Assembly (NCBI GenBank): GCA_910586605.1
Contig: CAJUJR010000047.1
Span: 1 to 24,881, forward strand
Direction of reading: 5' to 3'
From: an uncultured Lachnospiraceae bacterium
GTDB taxonomy: Bacteria > Bacillota > Clostridia > Lachnospirales > Lachnospiraceae
Length of the DNA: 24,881 nt
The position numbers and the translations under genes were made by a program. Within the stretch, counting starts at the first letter, position 1; every line of letters starts with the position of its first letter. Below the pieces are notes generated by a model. It was not told the origin of the DNA. It worked only from the letters and a program-made list of their open reading frames with translations, and made no database searches. This document shows, in pieces, positions 15,256-22,227 of this stretch.

Positions 15256-15972
15256 ATGAAAAAAGTATGGTTGATTGGTGCAAATTCAGATGTGGCGAAA
15301 GAACTGATGCTCCAGATGGATGGAAAGTACAGTATAGTGGCGGCGTCTAGGAATTATTGTGCTGTACAGGATTTTATAAAAAAGAAAAAAATAGGCAGGG
15401 CTGTGGCAGTTGAACTTGATGTCTGCAACAGGGTCAACCTGGGGACATTTCTTTGTTCTGCTGTGCAGCCAGATATTGTTGTTTTTTGCCAGGGGGTGCT
15501 GAAGGCGGGCGGCAATGCAGAGGATTACCTGGATGAAATGGTACAGTGCAATTATGCTGCATGTATACAGATAATTGAAGATGTTTGGAAAGGTATGGCT
15601 GACAGGGGGACAGGATGTATTGCTGGGATAACTTCTGTAGCGGCTGACAGAGGCAAAATGTCCAATAAATTGTATTCATCTACAAAAGCAGCTTTTTCTT
15701 GTTATTTACAAGCATTAATGCAGGAAGGGGAAAAAATTGGAGTCCAGGTAATTGATATAAAGCCAGGATATATAAGAAGTAAAATGCTGAAAGATAACAG
15801 GAAAGCATATACGTCTGTTTTAGCGGCAGAGCCGTCAAAAGCAGCAGCCGACATACTGCGTAAAATAGAAAGCGGCAGGAGTGGGACAGTATATACAAAG
15901 AAAATCTGGCGTTTTATTATGTGGTTTTTAAAATTAGTTCCAGAAAAGATTTATAATAAAATGAGTTTATAG
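15256..15972 (+). CDS. Short-chain dehydrogenase/reductase, DprE2-like
   Basis: This 238-residue cytoplasmic SDR has an N-terminal nucleotide-binding GANSDVA (8-14), Ser127 in GITSVAA, and YSSTK with Tyr140 and Lys144, so the catalytic triad is complete. KPGYIRSKM (169-177) and the tail WRFIMWFLKLVPEKIYNKM follow the pattern of DprE2, the reductase that finishes epimerisation of polyprenyl-phosphoryl ribose to arabinose in mycobacteria. The next gene encodes a UbiA-type phosphoribosyltransferase, the first enzyme of that pathway, which supports the call. The FAD oxidase partner DprE1 is not in this window. A reductase acting on another sugar is the main alternative. Confidence 0.78.
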   Translation: MKKVWLIGANSDVAKELMLQMDGKYSIVAASRNYCAVQDFIKKKKIGRAVAVELDVCNRVNLGTFLCSAVQPDIVVFCQGVLKAGGNAEDYLDEMVQCNYAACIQIIEDVWKGMADRGTGCIAGITSVAADRGKMSNKLYSSTKAAFSCYLQALMQEGEKIGVQVIDIKPGYIRSKMLKDNRKAYTSVLAAEPSKAAADILRKIESGRSGTVYTKKIWRFIMWFLKLVPEKIYNKMSL

Positions 15973-16029
15973 CCCTTCTGCCTCAGGACATGGCCTGAAG
16001 GCGGAAAATAACAGGAGGAATAGATACCT

Positions 16030-16986
16030 ATGAAAAAATATCTGAAGTTAATCAGGGTAAAACATTATATGAAGAATATTTTGATTTTATTGCCTGCTGT
16101 ATTAACACAGCAGTTGTTTTGCAGGGAGGCATTTTTTGAGTCTGCCATTGGGATTGCCATTTTTTCTATGATATCATCTGTTATTTATGTGGTGAATGAT
16201 ATCAGGGATGTGGAATCAGATAGGCAGCATCCTACCAAATGTACCCGTCCGCTTGCTTCTGGGGAAATATCAGAGCGGGCGGCAAAGTGTCTGGTATTTG
16301 TTTTAGTGATGGGGGTTATTTTTATCTGGGGGGGGGCAAACGAACGTTTTGCTTTTAAATATATACTGGTGCCGCTTTTGTATTTTGTGATGAATATTGC
16401 ATATAGTATGAAGTTAAAGGAATATCCATTGATAGATGTGTTTATTTTGATGTTTGGGTATGTGCTGCGGCTGGTGTATGGAGGAATTTTGATTGGGACA
16501 GGGGTATCAGCCTGGATGTTTCTTACTGTTACAGCAGCAGCATTCTTTTTGGGGTTTGGTAAACGGAGAAATGAGTTTTTGATGTATGGCGATACTGGCA
16601 GGGCAAACCTGAAACGTTATACGCTTGGGTTTTTAGACCAGGCATGCCTGATGTCTATGACAACGACTATTGTATTTTATTCATTAAGCTGTGCAGATAT
16701 GGATACTGCGGTAGCGAAGGCTGGGGTAAATTTGCTTTGGAGCGTACCTGTTGTGTTTATAATTTGTTTAAGGTATTTAATGATATTACATAATGGAAGA
16801 AGCGATGGCGACCCAATGGAGGTTTTGCTAAAGGATAAATGGTTGGCGCTGTTATGTGTATTTTATTTTGCGGTGCTTTTGCTGCTGCTGTATGGTTCTG
16901 ATTTGCTGCATCTGAAAATAGTTGGTTTGTCTGGCACCGATGCTATGTTTCTTTTTCAGAAATCGACCGTGAAAAGTAACGTATAA
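16030..16986 (+). CDS. UbiA-family polyprenyl-phosphate phosphoribosyltransferase (DPPR synthase-like)
   Basis: This 318-residue integral membrane protein has both Asp motifs of the UbiA superfamily. The first is NDIRDVESDRQHPTK (56-70), then TRPLASG, the form seen in decaprenyl-phosphate phosphoribosyltransferases (Rv3806c type). The second is YSMKLKEYPLIDV (125-137). GFGKRRNEFL and RYTLGFLDQ also fit that family. It would join PRPP to polyprenyl phosphate, giving a lipid-linked phosphoribose that, after dephosphorylation and possibly epimerisation by the neighbouring SDR, serves as pentose donor outside the membrane. An AGGAGG lies at 16014-16019. A run of nine G at codons 100-103 makes this gene a slippage candidate. 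A terminator follows, so it ends the operon. Confidence 0.86.
   Translation: MKKYLKLIRVKHYMKNILILLPAVLTQQLFCREAFFESAIGIAIFSMISSVIYVVNDIRDVESDRQHPTKCTRPLASGEISERAAKCLVFVLVMGVIFIWGGANERFAFKYILVPLLYFVMNIAYSMKLKEYPLIDVFILMFGYVLRLVYGGILIGTGVSAWMFLTVTAAAFFLGFGKRRNEFLMYGDTGRANLKRYTLGFLDQACLMSMTTTIVFYSLSCADMDTAVAKAGVNLLWSVPVVFIICLRYLMILHNGRSDGDPMEVLLKDKWLALLCVFYFAVLLLLLYGSDLLHLKIVGLSGTDAMFLFQKSTVKSNV
16328..16336 (+). repeat. G9 homopolymer inside the phosphoribosyltransferase gene
   Basis: Nine G in a row encode the end of Trp100, Gly101, Gly102 and the start of Ala103. It is the longest G run I found in the window. The present length is in frame. Losing or gaining one G brings a stop within roughly 10-20 codons and would remove most of the protein. 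Confidence 0.8.
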
Positions 16987-17038
16987 TTTTGCCTTCATTG
17001 TACATTCAAATGTAAAATATTGACAATAAGTTACAGGA

Positions 17039-17065
17039 AAAAGGTGTTCAGTTTGGACGCCTTTT
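17039..17065 (+). terminator. Rho-independent terminator at the end of the polysaccharide operon
   Basis: AAAAGGTGT (17039-17047) pairs with ACGCCTTTT (17057-17065), with one wobble pair, around a 9-base loop. The T-rich 3' arm runs on as TTTTAT. It lies 53 bases after the phosphoribosyltransferase stop and before the AAA-ATPase gene. Confidence 0.7.
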
Positions 17066-17107
17066 ATGTTAGTATTAAGAAAACAGAAAGTCGGGGAGTA
17101 TTATGAT

Positions 17108-18799
17108 ATGGCAAGGACAGTTGGCATTGGGAAACAGGACTTTGGGAAAGTTGTAGCAAATAACAACTTTTATATTGATAAGACATTATTTATCAAAGAA
17201 TGGTGGGAAAATGATGACGAAGTAACTTTGATTACCCGGCCAAGGCGCTTTGGGAAAACACTAAATATGAGCATGGTAGAACAGTTCTTTTCGGTTGACT
17301 ATGCTGGGCGGGGTGATTTATTTAAAGAAATGAATCTTTGGAAGGAGGAAAAGTACCAAAAGATTCAAGGAAAATATCCTGTAATAGCGATGAGTTTTGC
17401 TGATATTAAAGACACAACCTTTTTGTCTGCAAGAAAGGCAATATGCCATAAGATCCAAAAAATATATCATAAATATGAAGTTTTGCTGGAAGGCAGTTAT
17501 CTGAACATGGCAGAAAAAGAAATGTTTCAGGAAGTTTCGCCAGAGATGGAGAGTTATATTGCGGCGGATTCGATAAGGGCGTTGTCAGACTATTTAGAGC
17601 GGTATTATGGCAGGAAGCCGTTGATTCTTTTGGATGAATACGACACACCAATGCAGGAGGCATATTTGCATGGATATTGGAGTGAAATGGCAGAGTTTAT
17701 CCAGAACTTGTTTAACGCCACTTTTAAAACAAACCCTTTTTTGGAGAGGGCAATTTTGACAGGAATTACAAGAGTTAGCAAAGAGTCTGTTTTTTCTGAT
17801 TTGAATAATTTGGTTGTGGTGACAACTACTTCTGATAAATATAGTGATGCTTTTGGATTTACGCAGGAGGAAGTATCAGTAGCTTTGGATGAATTTGGGC
17901 TGTCTGATATGGAACAGCGTGTCAAGGAATGGTATGATGGTTTTACATTTGGGAAAAGGACAGATATTTATAATCCCTGGTCAGTTATTAATTTTTTAGA
18001 TGAAAAAAGGCTGTCAACGTTCTGGGCGAATACCAGCAGCAATAGCCTTATAGGAAAGCTGGTACAAGAATCAGGCAAGGATGTAAAAATGGTTATGGAG
18101 AACTTGTTAAATGGGGGAACGTTCCATACAGAGATAGAAGAACAGGTTGTATTTAGCCAGCTTGGCAATAATGAATCTGCAATTTGGAGCCTGTTACTTG
18201 CAACAGGCTATTTGAAGGTAGAGCGGCATTGGTTAGACGAGGAAATGGGGACAGAAGAATATGAATTGAGGCTTACTAATAAAGAAATAATTATAACATT
18301 TAAAAATATGATTAAAGGCTGGTTCAAAAATTATTCCCCCTCTTATAATGATTGTGTGAAAGCGTTGCTTTTTAATGACATAAAGGCAATGAACTATTAT
18401 ATGAATAAAGTAGCCCTTGCAACATTCAGCAGCTTTGACGTAGGCAATAAACCGTCTGAAAGTCTCGAGCCAGAACGCTTTTATCATGGGTTTGTATTGG
18501 GGCTTATCGTGGAATTGTCGGACAGGTATGTAATTACTTCAAACCGGGAGAGTGGCTTTGGGAGATATGATGTTATGTTAGAGCCACGTAATCCCAAGGA
18601 TGATGCAATTATTTTGGAGTTTAAGGTATATGATGGTGAGGATGAAAAAACATTAGAAGAAACGGTTCAGAATGCCTTAAATCAGATTGAAGATAAAAGA
18701 TATGGCGCTGCTTTGGAGGCAAGGGGAGTTCTAAAAGGGCGTATCAGGAATTATGGATTTGCATTTCAAGGGAAAAAGGTGCTGATAGGAGGCAGGTAA
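17108..18799 (+). CDS. AAA-ATPase-like protein with C-terminal PD-(D/E)XK nuclease-like domain
   Basis: I chose the ATG at 17108 (563 residues): GGGGAG sits at 17093-17098, and MARTVGIGKQDF is the usual family start. The open frame back to 17066 would begin in the terminator. The N-terminal half (PF09820-type) shows NNFYIDKT, a variant P-loop RPRRFGKT (44-51), Walker B LLDEYD (D176, E177) and LTGITRVSKES. The C-terminal domain (PF08011-type) has GRYDVML with D488 and ILEFKV with E504 and K506, so the nuclease-like triad is intact. The family is common in multiple copies in Clostridia and Bacteroidetes; its biological role is not established. It lies after the capsule terminator and is probably expressed separately, though no convincing promoter was found. 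Confidence 0.88.
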   Translation: MARTVGIGKQDFGKVVANNNFYIDKTLFIKEWWENDDEVTLITRPRRFGKTLNMSMVEQFFSVDYAGRGDLFKEMNLWKEEKYQKIQGKYPVIAMSFADIKDTTFLSARKAICHKIQKIYHKYEVLLEGSYLNMAEKEMFQEVSPEMESYIAADSIRALSDYLERYYGRKPLILLDEYDTPMQEAYLHGYWSEMAEFIQNLFNATFKTNPFLERAILTGITRVSKESVFSDLNNLVVVTTTSDKYSDAFGFTQEEVSVALDEFGLSDMEQRVKEWYDGFTFGKRTDIYNPWSVINFLDEKRLSTFWANTSSNSLIGKLVQESGKDVKMVMENLLNGGTFHTEIEEQVVFSQLGNNESAIWSLLLATGYLKVERHWLDEEMGTEEYELRLTNKEIIITFKNMIKGWFKNYSPSYNDCVKALLFNDIKAMNYYMNKVALATFSSFDVGNKPSESLEPERFYHGFVLGLIVELSDRYVITSNRESGFGRYDVMLEPRNPKDDAIILEFKVYDGEDEKTLEETVQNALNQIEDKRYGAALEARGVLKGRIRNYGFAFQGKKVLIGGR

Positions 18800-18939
18800 C
18801 AGTAATGCAGTAAATGCTGTTGCTCCGGCTGTCAGGTTTATCCGCTTGTAAAAAAGCATGTTGTATGATACATTGTAGTAGGGCTTTGGGACGTAGTTGT
18901 TTTAACTGTTCCTGATTACAGAAAGAAAAGGTGAAGGCT

Positions 18940-19677
18940 GTGTTACGCTTTATATACGTTATAGTAGGAAATCTGCATCGGGCATGGATGATCCCTAAGA
19001 TGGGCTATTATGCAAGGCATGCAGAAAAATATTCAGAAGAGTTCCGTTATGAATATGACAGGTATGCGATTCGGATTATGAACCATACAGGACGGATACG
19101 GACAAAGGCATACGGGATGGATGTCCTGCCAAAAGAGGGAGGATATGTGATGTTTGCCAACCACCAGGGAAAATATGATGCGCTTGGTATTATGCTTTCT
19201 CATGACAAGCCATGTTCTATTGTGATGGATGAGGCAAGGTCGAACTTCCCATTGGTGAAGCAGTTCATTGATTTGGTACAGGGAAAACGCCTGAAACTTG
19301 ATGATTTACGCCAGTCTGCCAGCATTATCCGGGAAGTTTCAAAGGAAGTGAAGCAGGGAAGGAAGTTTATTATTTTTCCTTCAGGCGGGTATAAGCACAG
19401 GAATGGGAACTATGTGGACCCATTTAAACCAGGGAGCTTTAAAAGCGCTATGAGGGCAAAGGCGCCAATTGTGCCGGTGGCGCTGGTTGATTCCTGGAAA
19501 GTATTTGATTTATGGTCGCTGCGGAAGGTAGAGACGAAAGTTCTCTATTTAAAACCTTTGTATTATGAAGATTATCAGGAGATGTCATCCAAAGAAGTCT
19601 GCAATTTGGTATATAACCGTATTTGCAGTGCAATCCGTAATGCAGCGGATAATATAGAACTTGCTTTGATGCAGTGA
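18940..19677 (+). CDS. PlsC-like lysophospholipid/1-acylglycerol-phosphate acyltransferase
   Basis: The GTG at 18940 is preferred because AGGTGA (18929-18934), complementary to the 16S rRNA end, lies 5 bases upstream; a GTG at 18931 in the same frame would add 3 residues. The protein has 245 residues with a hydrophobic start and the acyltransferase motif NHQGKYD (H75, D80). The second family block reads FPSGG (146-150) where most relatives have FPEGT, and PIVPVAL fits the last block. It would acylate a lipid precursor at the inner membrane face. It is followed 18 bases later by larC, so the two may be cotranscribed, but no functional link is evident. Confidence 0.85.
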   Translation: MLRFIYVIVGNLHRAWMIPKMGYYARHAEKYSEEFRYEYDRYAIRIMNHTGRIRTKAYGMDVLPKEGGYVMFANHQGKYDALGIMLSHDKPCSIVMDEARSNFPLVKQFIDLVQGKRLKLDDLRQSASIIREVSKEVKQGRKFIIFPSGGYKHRNGNYVDPFKPGSFKSAMRAKAPIVPVALVDSWKVFDLWSLRKVETKVLYLKPLYYEDYQEMSSKEVCNLVYNRICSAIRNAADNIELALMQ

Positions 19678-19695
19678 ATATAGATTGGAGGAAAA

Positions 19696-21018
19696 ATGGG
19701 ACAGACGTTATATCTGGATTGTTTTGCAGGAATCAGCGGTGATATGGTAACAGGCTGCTTGCTTGATTTGGGGGCAGATAGGGAAAAGCTGGAAAAAGCC
19801 TTGCAAAGCATGGCCTTAGAAGGATATCAGATTAAAATATCGCGTGTGAAAAAAGCTGGGCTAGATGTATGTGATTTTGCTGTTTTATTGGATAAGGAGC
19901 ATGAGAACCATGACCATGATATGGATTACCTGCATGGGGATTTTACAAGCCACAGCCATGGCCATGAAGAAAATCATCATGCTATCCATAGCCATATCCA
20001 TGAAAATGACGGCAGAGCCGCCCATAGCCAAGGTGTACATCATATACATGCCCACCGTGGGCTTATGGAAATTAATGAGATTATCCGCCAGGCTGAGATT
20101 TCAGAGCGGGCAAGGGATACAGCCCTCCGCATTTTTGGGATTCTTGCAAAAGCAGAGGCAGAAGCGCATGGAGTCCCAGAAAATGAAGTGCATTTCCATG
20201 AGGTTGGGGCGGTTGATTCTATTATAGATGTTGTAGCAGCAGCAATCTGCCTTGATGACTTGGATATTACGGAGGTTATTATCCCATTTTTATGTGAAGG
20301 GGGTGGAATGGTCCGCTGCCAGCATGGGATGATGCCAATACCAGTACCAGCAGTTACAAATATTATAAGGAGCTGTAAACTTCCTGTCCGGCCGATTGGG
20401 GAGAAAGGGGAGTTTGTCACGCCTACAGGCGCGGCAATTGCTGCAGCGATCAGGACGAAGGGGCAATTGCCACGGCAATATCAGGTTCTTTCATCAGGGA
20501 TGGGAGCCGGGAAAAGAAATTATGCGCGCCCAAGTATTTTGCGGGGGATGCTTTTACGGGAACAGGAACCAGATTCTGTGGATGTCTGGAAGCTGGAAAG
20601 CAATATTGATGACAGTACTGGGGAGGCGTTGGGGTTTACCGCAGAACTGTTGATGGAAAATGGGGCGGCGGATGTTTATTATGCCCCAATATTTATGAAG
20701 AAAAACAGGCCGTCATATTTACTGGCTGTAATATGTACAGAAGATAAGATACCTTTGCTTGAAAAGATTATTTTTGAAAATACTACTACTATTGGAATCC
20801 GTAGATTTCCTGCCTGGAGAAGTGTGTTGTCCAGGCAGGCAAAGGAGTGTGATACTGCTTTTGGGAAAGTTACAGTGAAAATATGTACGTTTCCAGATGG
20901 TACGAAACGTATTTATCCGGAATATGAGAGTATCCGGAAAATCTGCAGGGAACAAAATGCAGTATATTGGGAAGTATGGCAGAGGGTAACAGAAGAATGT
21001 AGGAATTTTTTTGCTTGA
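19696..21018 (+). CDS. larC: LarC, nickel insertase of nickel-pincer nucleotide cofactor synthesis
   Basis: This 440-residue protein matches full-length LarC, which inserts Ni into the pincer nucleotide cofactor of lactate racemase and related enzymes. The start has YLDCFAGISGDM (6-17); then come HFHEVGAVDSIID, TPTGAAIAAAI, SSGMGAGKRNY and the C-terminal ESNIDDSTGEALG and FMKKNRPSY. Residues 69-120 form a loop with 17 histidines, probably nickel-binding. In Lactiplantibacillus plantarum larC is split over two frames; here one frame encodes everything. GGAGG precedes the ATG. larB, larE and a lactate racemase are not in the window. The stop codon lies inside the rpsL promoter. Confidence 0.93.
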   Translation: MGQTLYLDCFAGISGDMVTGCLLDLGADREKLEKALQSMALEGYQIKISRVKKAGLDVCDFAVLLDKEHENHDHDMDYLHGDFTSHSHGHEENHHAIHSHIHENDGRAAHSQGVHHIHAHRGLMEINEIIRQAEISERARDTALRIFGILAKAEAEAHGVPENEVHFHEVGAVDSIIDVVAAAICLDDLDITEVIIPFLCEGGGMVRCQHGMMPIPVPAVTNIIRSCKLPVRPIGEKGEFVTPTGAAIAAAIRTKGQLPRQYQVLSSGMGAGKRNYARPSILRGMLLREQEPDSVDVWKLESNIDDSTGEALGFTAELLMENGAADVYYAPIFMKKNRPSYLLAVICTEDKIPLLEKIIFENTTTIGIRRFPAWRSVLSRQAKECDTAFGKVTVKICTFPDGTKRIYPEYESIRKICREQNAVYWEVWQRVTEECRNFFA

Positions 21019-21043
21019 CAAGCGCACATCCCGGCGTTATACT
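21015..21043 (+). promoter_or_regulatory. Sigma-A promoter of the str operon
   Basis: TTGACA (21015-21020), a 17-base spacer and TATACT (21038-21043) make a near-perfect housekeeping promoter. The -35 box overlaps the last codons and stop of larC. The predicted start near 21050 gives a leader of about 60 bases. A GCGCAC/GTGCGC pair (21022-21027/21051-21056) brackets the -10 box. Confidence 0.85.
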
Positions 21044-21112
21044 GTCGAAGTGCGCATTTTAGTGCATAAATTTTATGAAATATTTAATTCTAGATTATAG
21101 GAGGTGAAATTG

Positions 21113-21526
21113 ATGCCAACATTTAACCAGTTAGTAAGGAAGGGAAGGAAGGTTTCTGCAAAGAAGTCTAATTCTCCTGCATTACAGTACTCTTACAACT
21201 CTTTGAATAAGAAGGTTGTGGAACAGAGCTCTCCACAGAAGAGAGGCGTATGTACTGCAGTCCGTACAGCTACACCTAAGAAGCCTAATTCAGCTCTTAG
21301 AAAAACTGCCAGAGTCCGTCTTTCTAACGGTATTGAAGTGACAAGCTATATTCCAGGTGAGGGACATAACTTACAGGAGCATAGTGTTGTTTTAATCCGT
21401 GGCGGCAGGGTTAAGGATTTGCCAGGTACAAGATACCATATTGTACGTGGTACACTTGATACAGCAGGTGTTGCAAATAGGAAGCAGGGGCGTTCCAAAT
21501 ATGGGGCAAAGAGACCTAAGAAATAG
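21113..21526 (+). CDS. rpsL: 30S ribosomal protein S12
   Basis: The ATG at 21113 gives the standard 137-residue Firmicute S12 (MPTFNQLVRKGRK), with AGGAGGTGA just upstream. The frame is open from a GTG at 21104, but that codon is part of the binding site. The decoding-centre loop TPKKPNSALRK is present, with lysines 56 and 57 (E. coli Lys42/43), and GRVKDLPG with Lys101 (E. coli Lys87), all as in streptomycin-sensitive strains. The segment before PQKRGV is the longer Firmicute version. It is the first gene of the str operon. Confidence 0.98.
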   Translation: MPTFNQLVRKGRKVSAKKSNSPALQYSYNSLNKKVVEQSSPQKRGVCTAVRTATPKKPNSALRKTARVRLSNGIEVTSYIPGEGHNLQEHSVVLIRGGRVKDLPGTRYHIVRGTLDTAGVANRKQGRSKYGAKRPKK

Positions 21527-21554
21527 GAAACCACTGTGATTCACTAATTTGGGG

Positions 21555-21649
21555 AAGTGCCGGATTAATTTTACCAATTAACCTGGTGCGGACACTTAAG
21601 TATCGTGAGTACCGATGATTTAATGGATAGCGGCAAGTATTTACCGCTA
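21555..21649 (+). promoter_or_regulatory. Structured rpsL-rpsG spacer, possible S7 regulatory site
   Basis: The 147-base spacer holds an outer stem AAGTG (21555-21559)/CACTT (21593-21597) enclosing TTAATT (21565-21570)/AATTAA (21576-21581), then a hairpin TAGCGG (21628-21633)/CCGCTA (21644-21649) close to the rpsG binding site. In E. coli, S7 represses its operon by binding the S12-S7 spacer, so a similar role is plausible here but not shown. Confidence 0.4.
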
Positions 21650-21673
21650 AATAATGTTAAGGAGGGAAGGAAC

Positions 21674-22144
21674 GTGCCACGTAAAGGACATATACAGAAA
21701 AGAGACGTATTAGCAGATCCTGTTTACCAGAATAAAGTTGTCACTAAGCTGATTAACAATATTATGTTAGATGGTAAGAAAGGGGTTGCCCAGAAAATCG
21801 TTTATGATGCATTTGACCAAGTAGCGGAGAAATCTGGCAAGGATGCATTGGAAGTATTTGAAGAGGCGATGAACAATATTATGCCTCAGCTCGAAGTAAA
21901 AGCAAGACGAATTGGTGGGGCAACGTATCAGGTGCCTATCGAAGTAAGGCCTGACAGAAGACAGGCTTTAGCTCTTCGCTGGCTTACTCTTTTCTCTCGT
22001 AAGAGAGGCGAGAAGACCATGAAAGACAGACTTGCTAATGAGATTTTAGATGCTGCTAACAATACAGGTGCAGCTGTTAAGAGAAAAGAAGATATGCATA
22101 AGATGGCAGAGGCCAATAAGGCTTTTGCTCACTACCGTTGGTAA
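21674..22144 (+). CDS. rpsG: 30S ribosomal protein S7
   Basis: The GTG at 21674 gives MPRKGHIQKRDV and 156 residues, the normal S7 length, with AAGGAGGGAAGG immediately upstream. An upstream GTG at 21605 would add a non-homologous leader across the spacer hairpins. Conserved blocks include MPQLEVKARRIGGATYQVP, EVRPDRRQALALRW and the C-terminal AFAHYRW. It nucleates assembly of the 30S head by binding 16S rRNA. A degenerate copy of its last codons lies 51 bases downstream in the same frame. Confidence 0.97.
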   Translation: MPRKGHIQKRDVLADPVYQNKVVTKLINNIMLDGKKGVAQKIVYDAFDQVAEKSGKDALEVFEEAMNNIMPQLEVKARRIGGATYQVPIEVRPDRRQALALRWLTLFSRKRGEKTMKDRLANEILDAANNTGAAVKRKEDMHKMAEANKAFAHYRW

Positions 22145-22190
22145 AATCAGAAGCATAGGGCGAAATCCTCGGCTTTCGCTCAATACCGTT
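22120..22190 (+). repeat. Direct repeat of the rpsG 3' end
   Basis: Bases 22120-22139 (end of rpsG) and 22171-22190 (spacer) match at 18 of 20 positions. The offset is 51 bases, so the second copy is in the rpsG frame after the stop and encodes AFAQYRLW versus AFAHYRW. It looks like the relic of a duplicated rpsG end. A GCGAAA/TTTCGC hairpin overlaps the second copy. Confidence 0.65.
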
Positions 22191-22227
22191 TATGGCATAT
22201 CATAAATTAAATTAGGAGGTAAAGGTC

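Noticed and set aside
17020..17025. TTGACA before the AAA-ATPase gene as a promoter
   Set aside because: The position of the -10 box reads GGTGTT and falls in the terminator stem.
17066..17107. Earlier start for the AAA-ATPase protein
   Set aside because: It would begin just after the terminator stem without a binding site; 17108 fits the family start and the GGGGAG site.
18833..18870. Possible promoter TTGTAA-N17-TACATT before the acyltransferase gene
   Set aside because: Only four of six matches in each box; too weak to list as a feature.
20040..20420. Long antisense open frames opposite larC, fusA and other genes
   Set aside because: They are unbroken only because of codon bias on the coding strand, show no protein family features and lack binding sites.
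21605..21673. Upstream GTG start for rpsG
   Set aside because: The extra residues run over the spacer structure and the binding site; S7 normally begins MPRKG.
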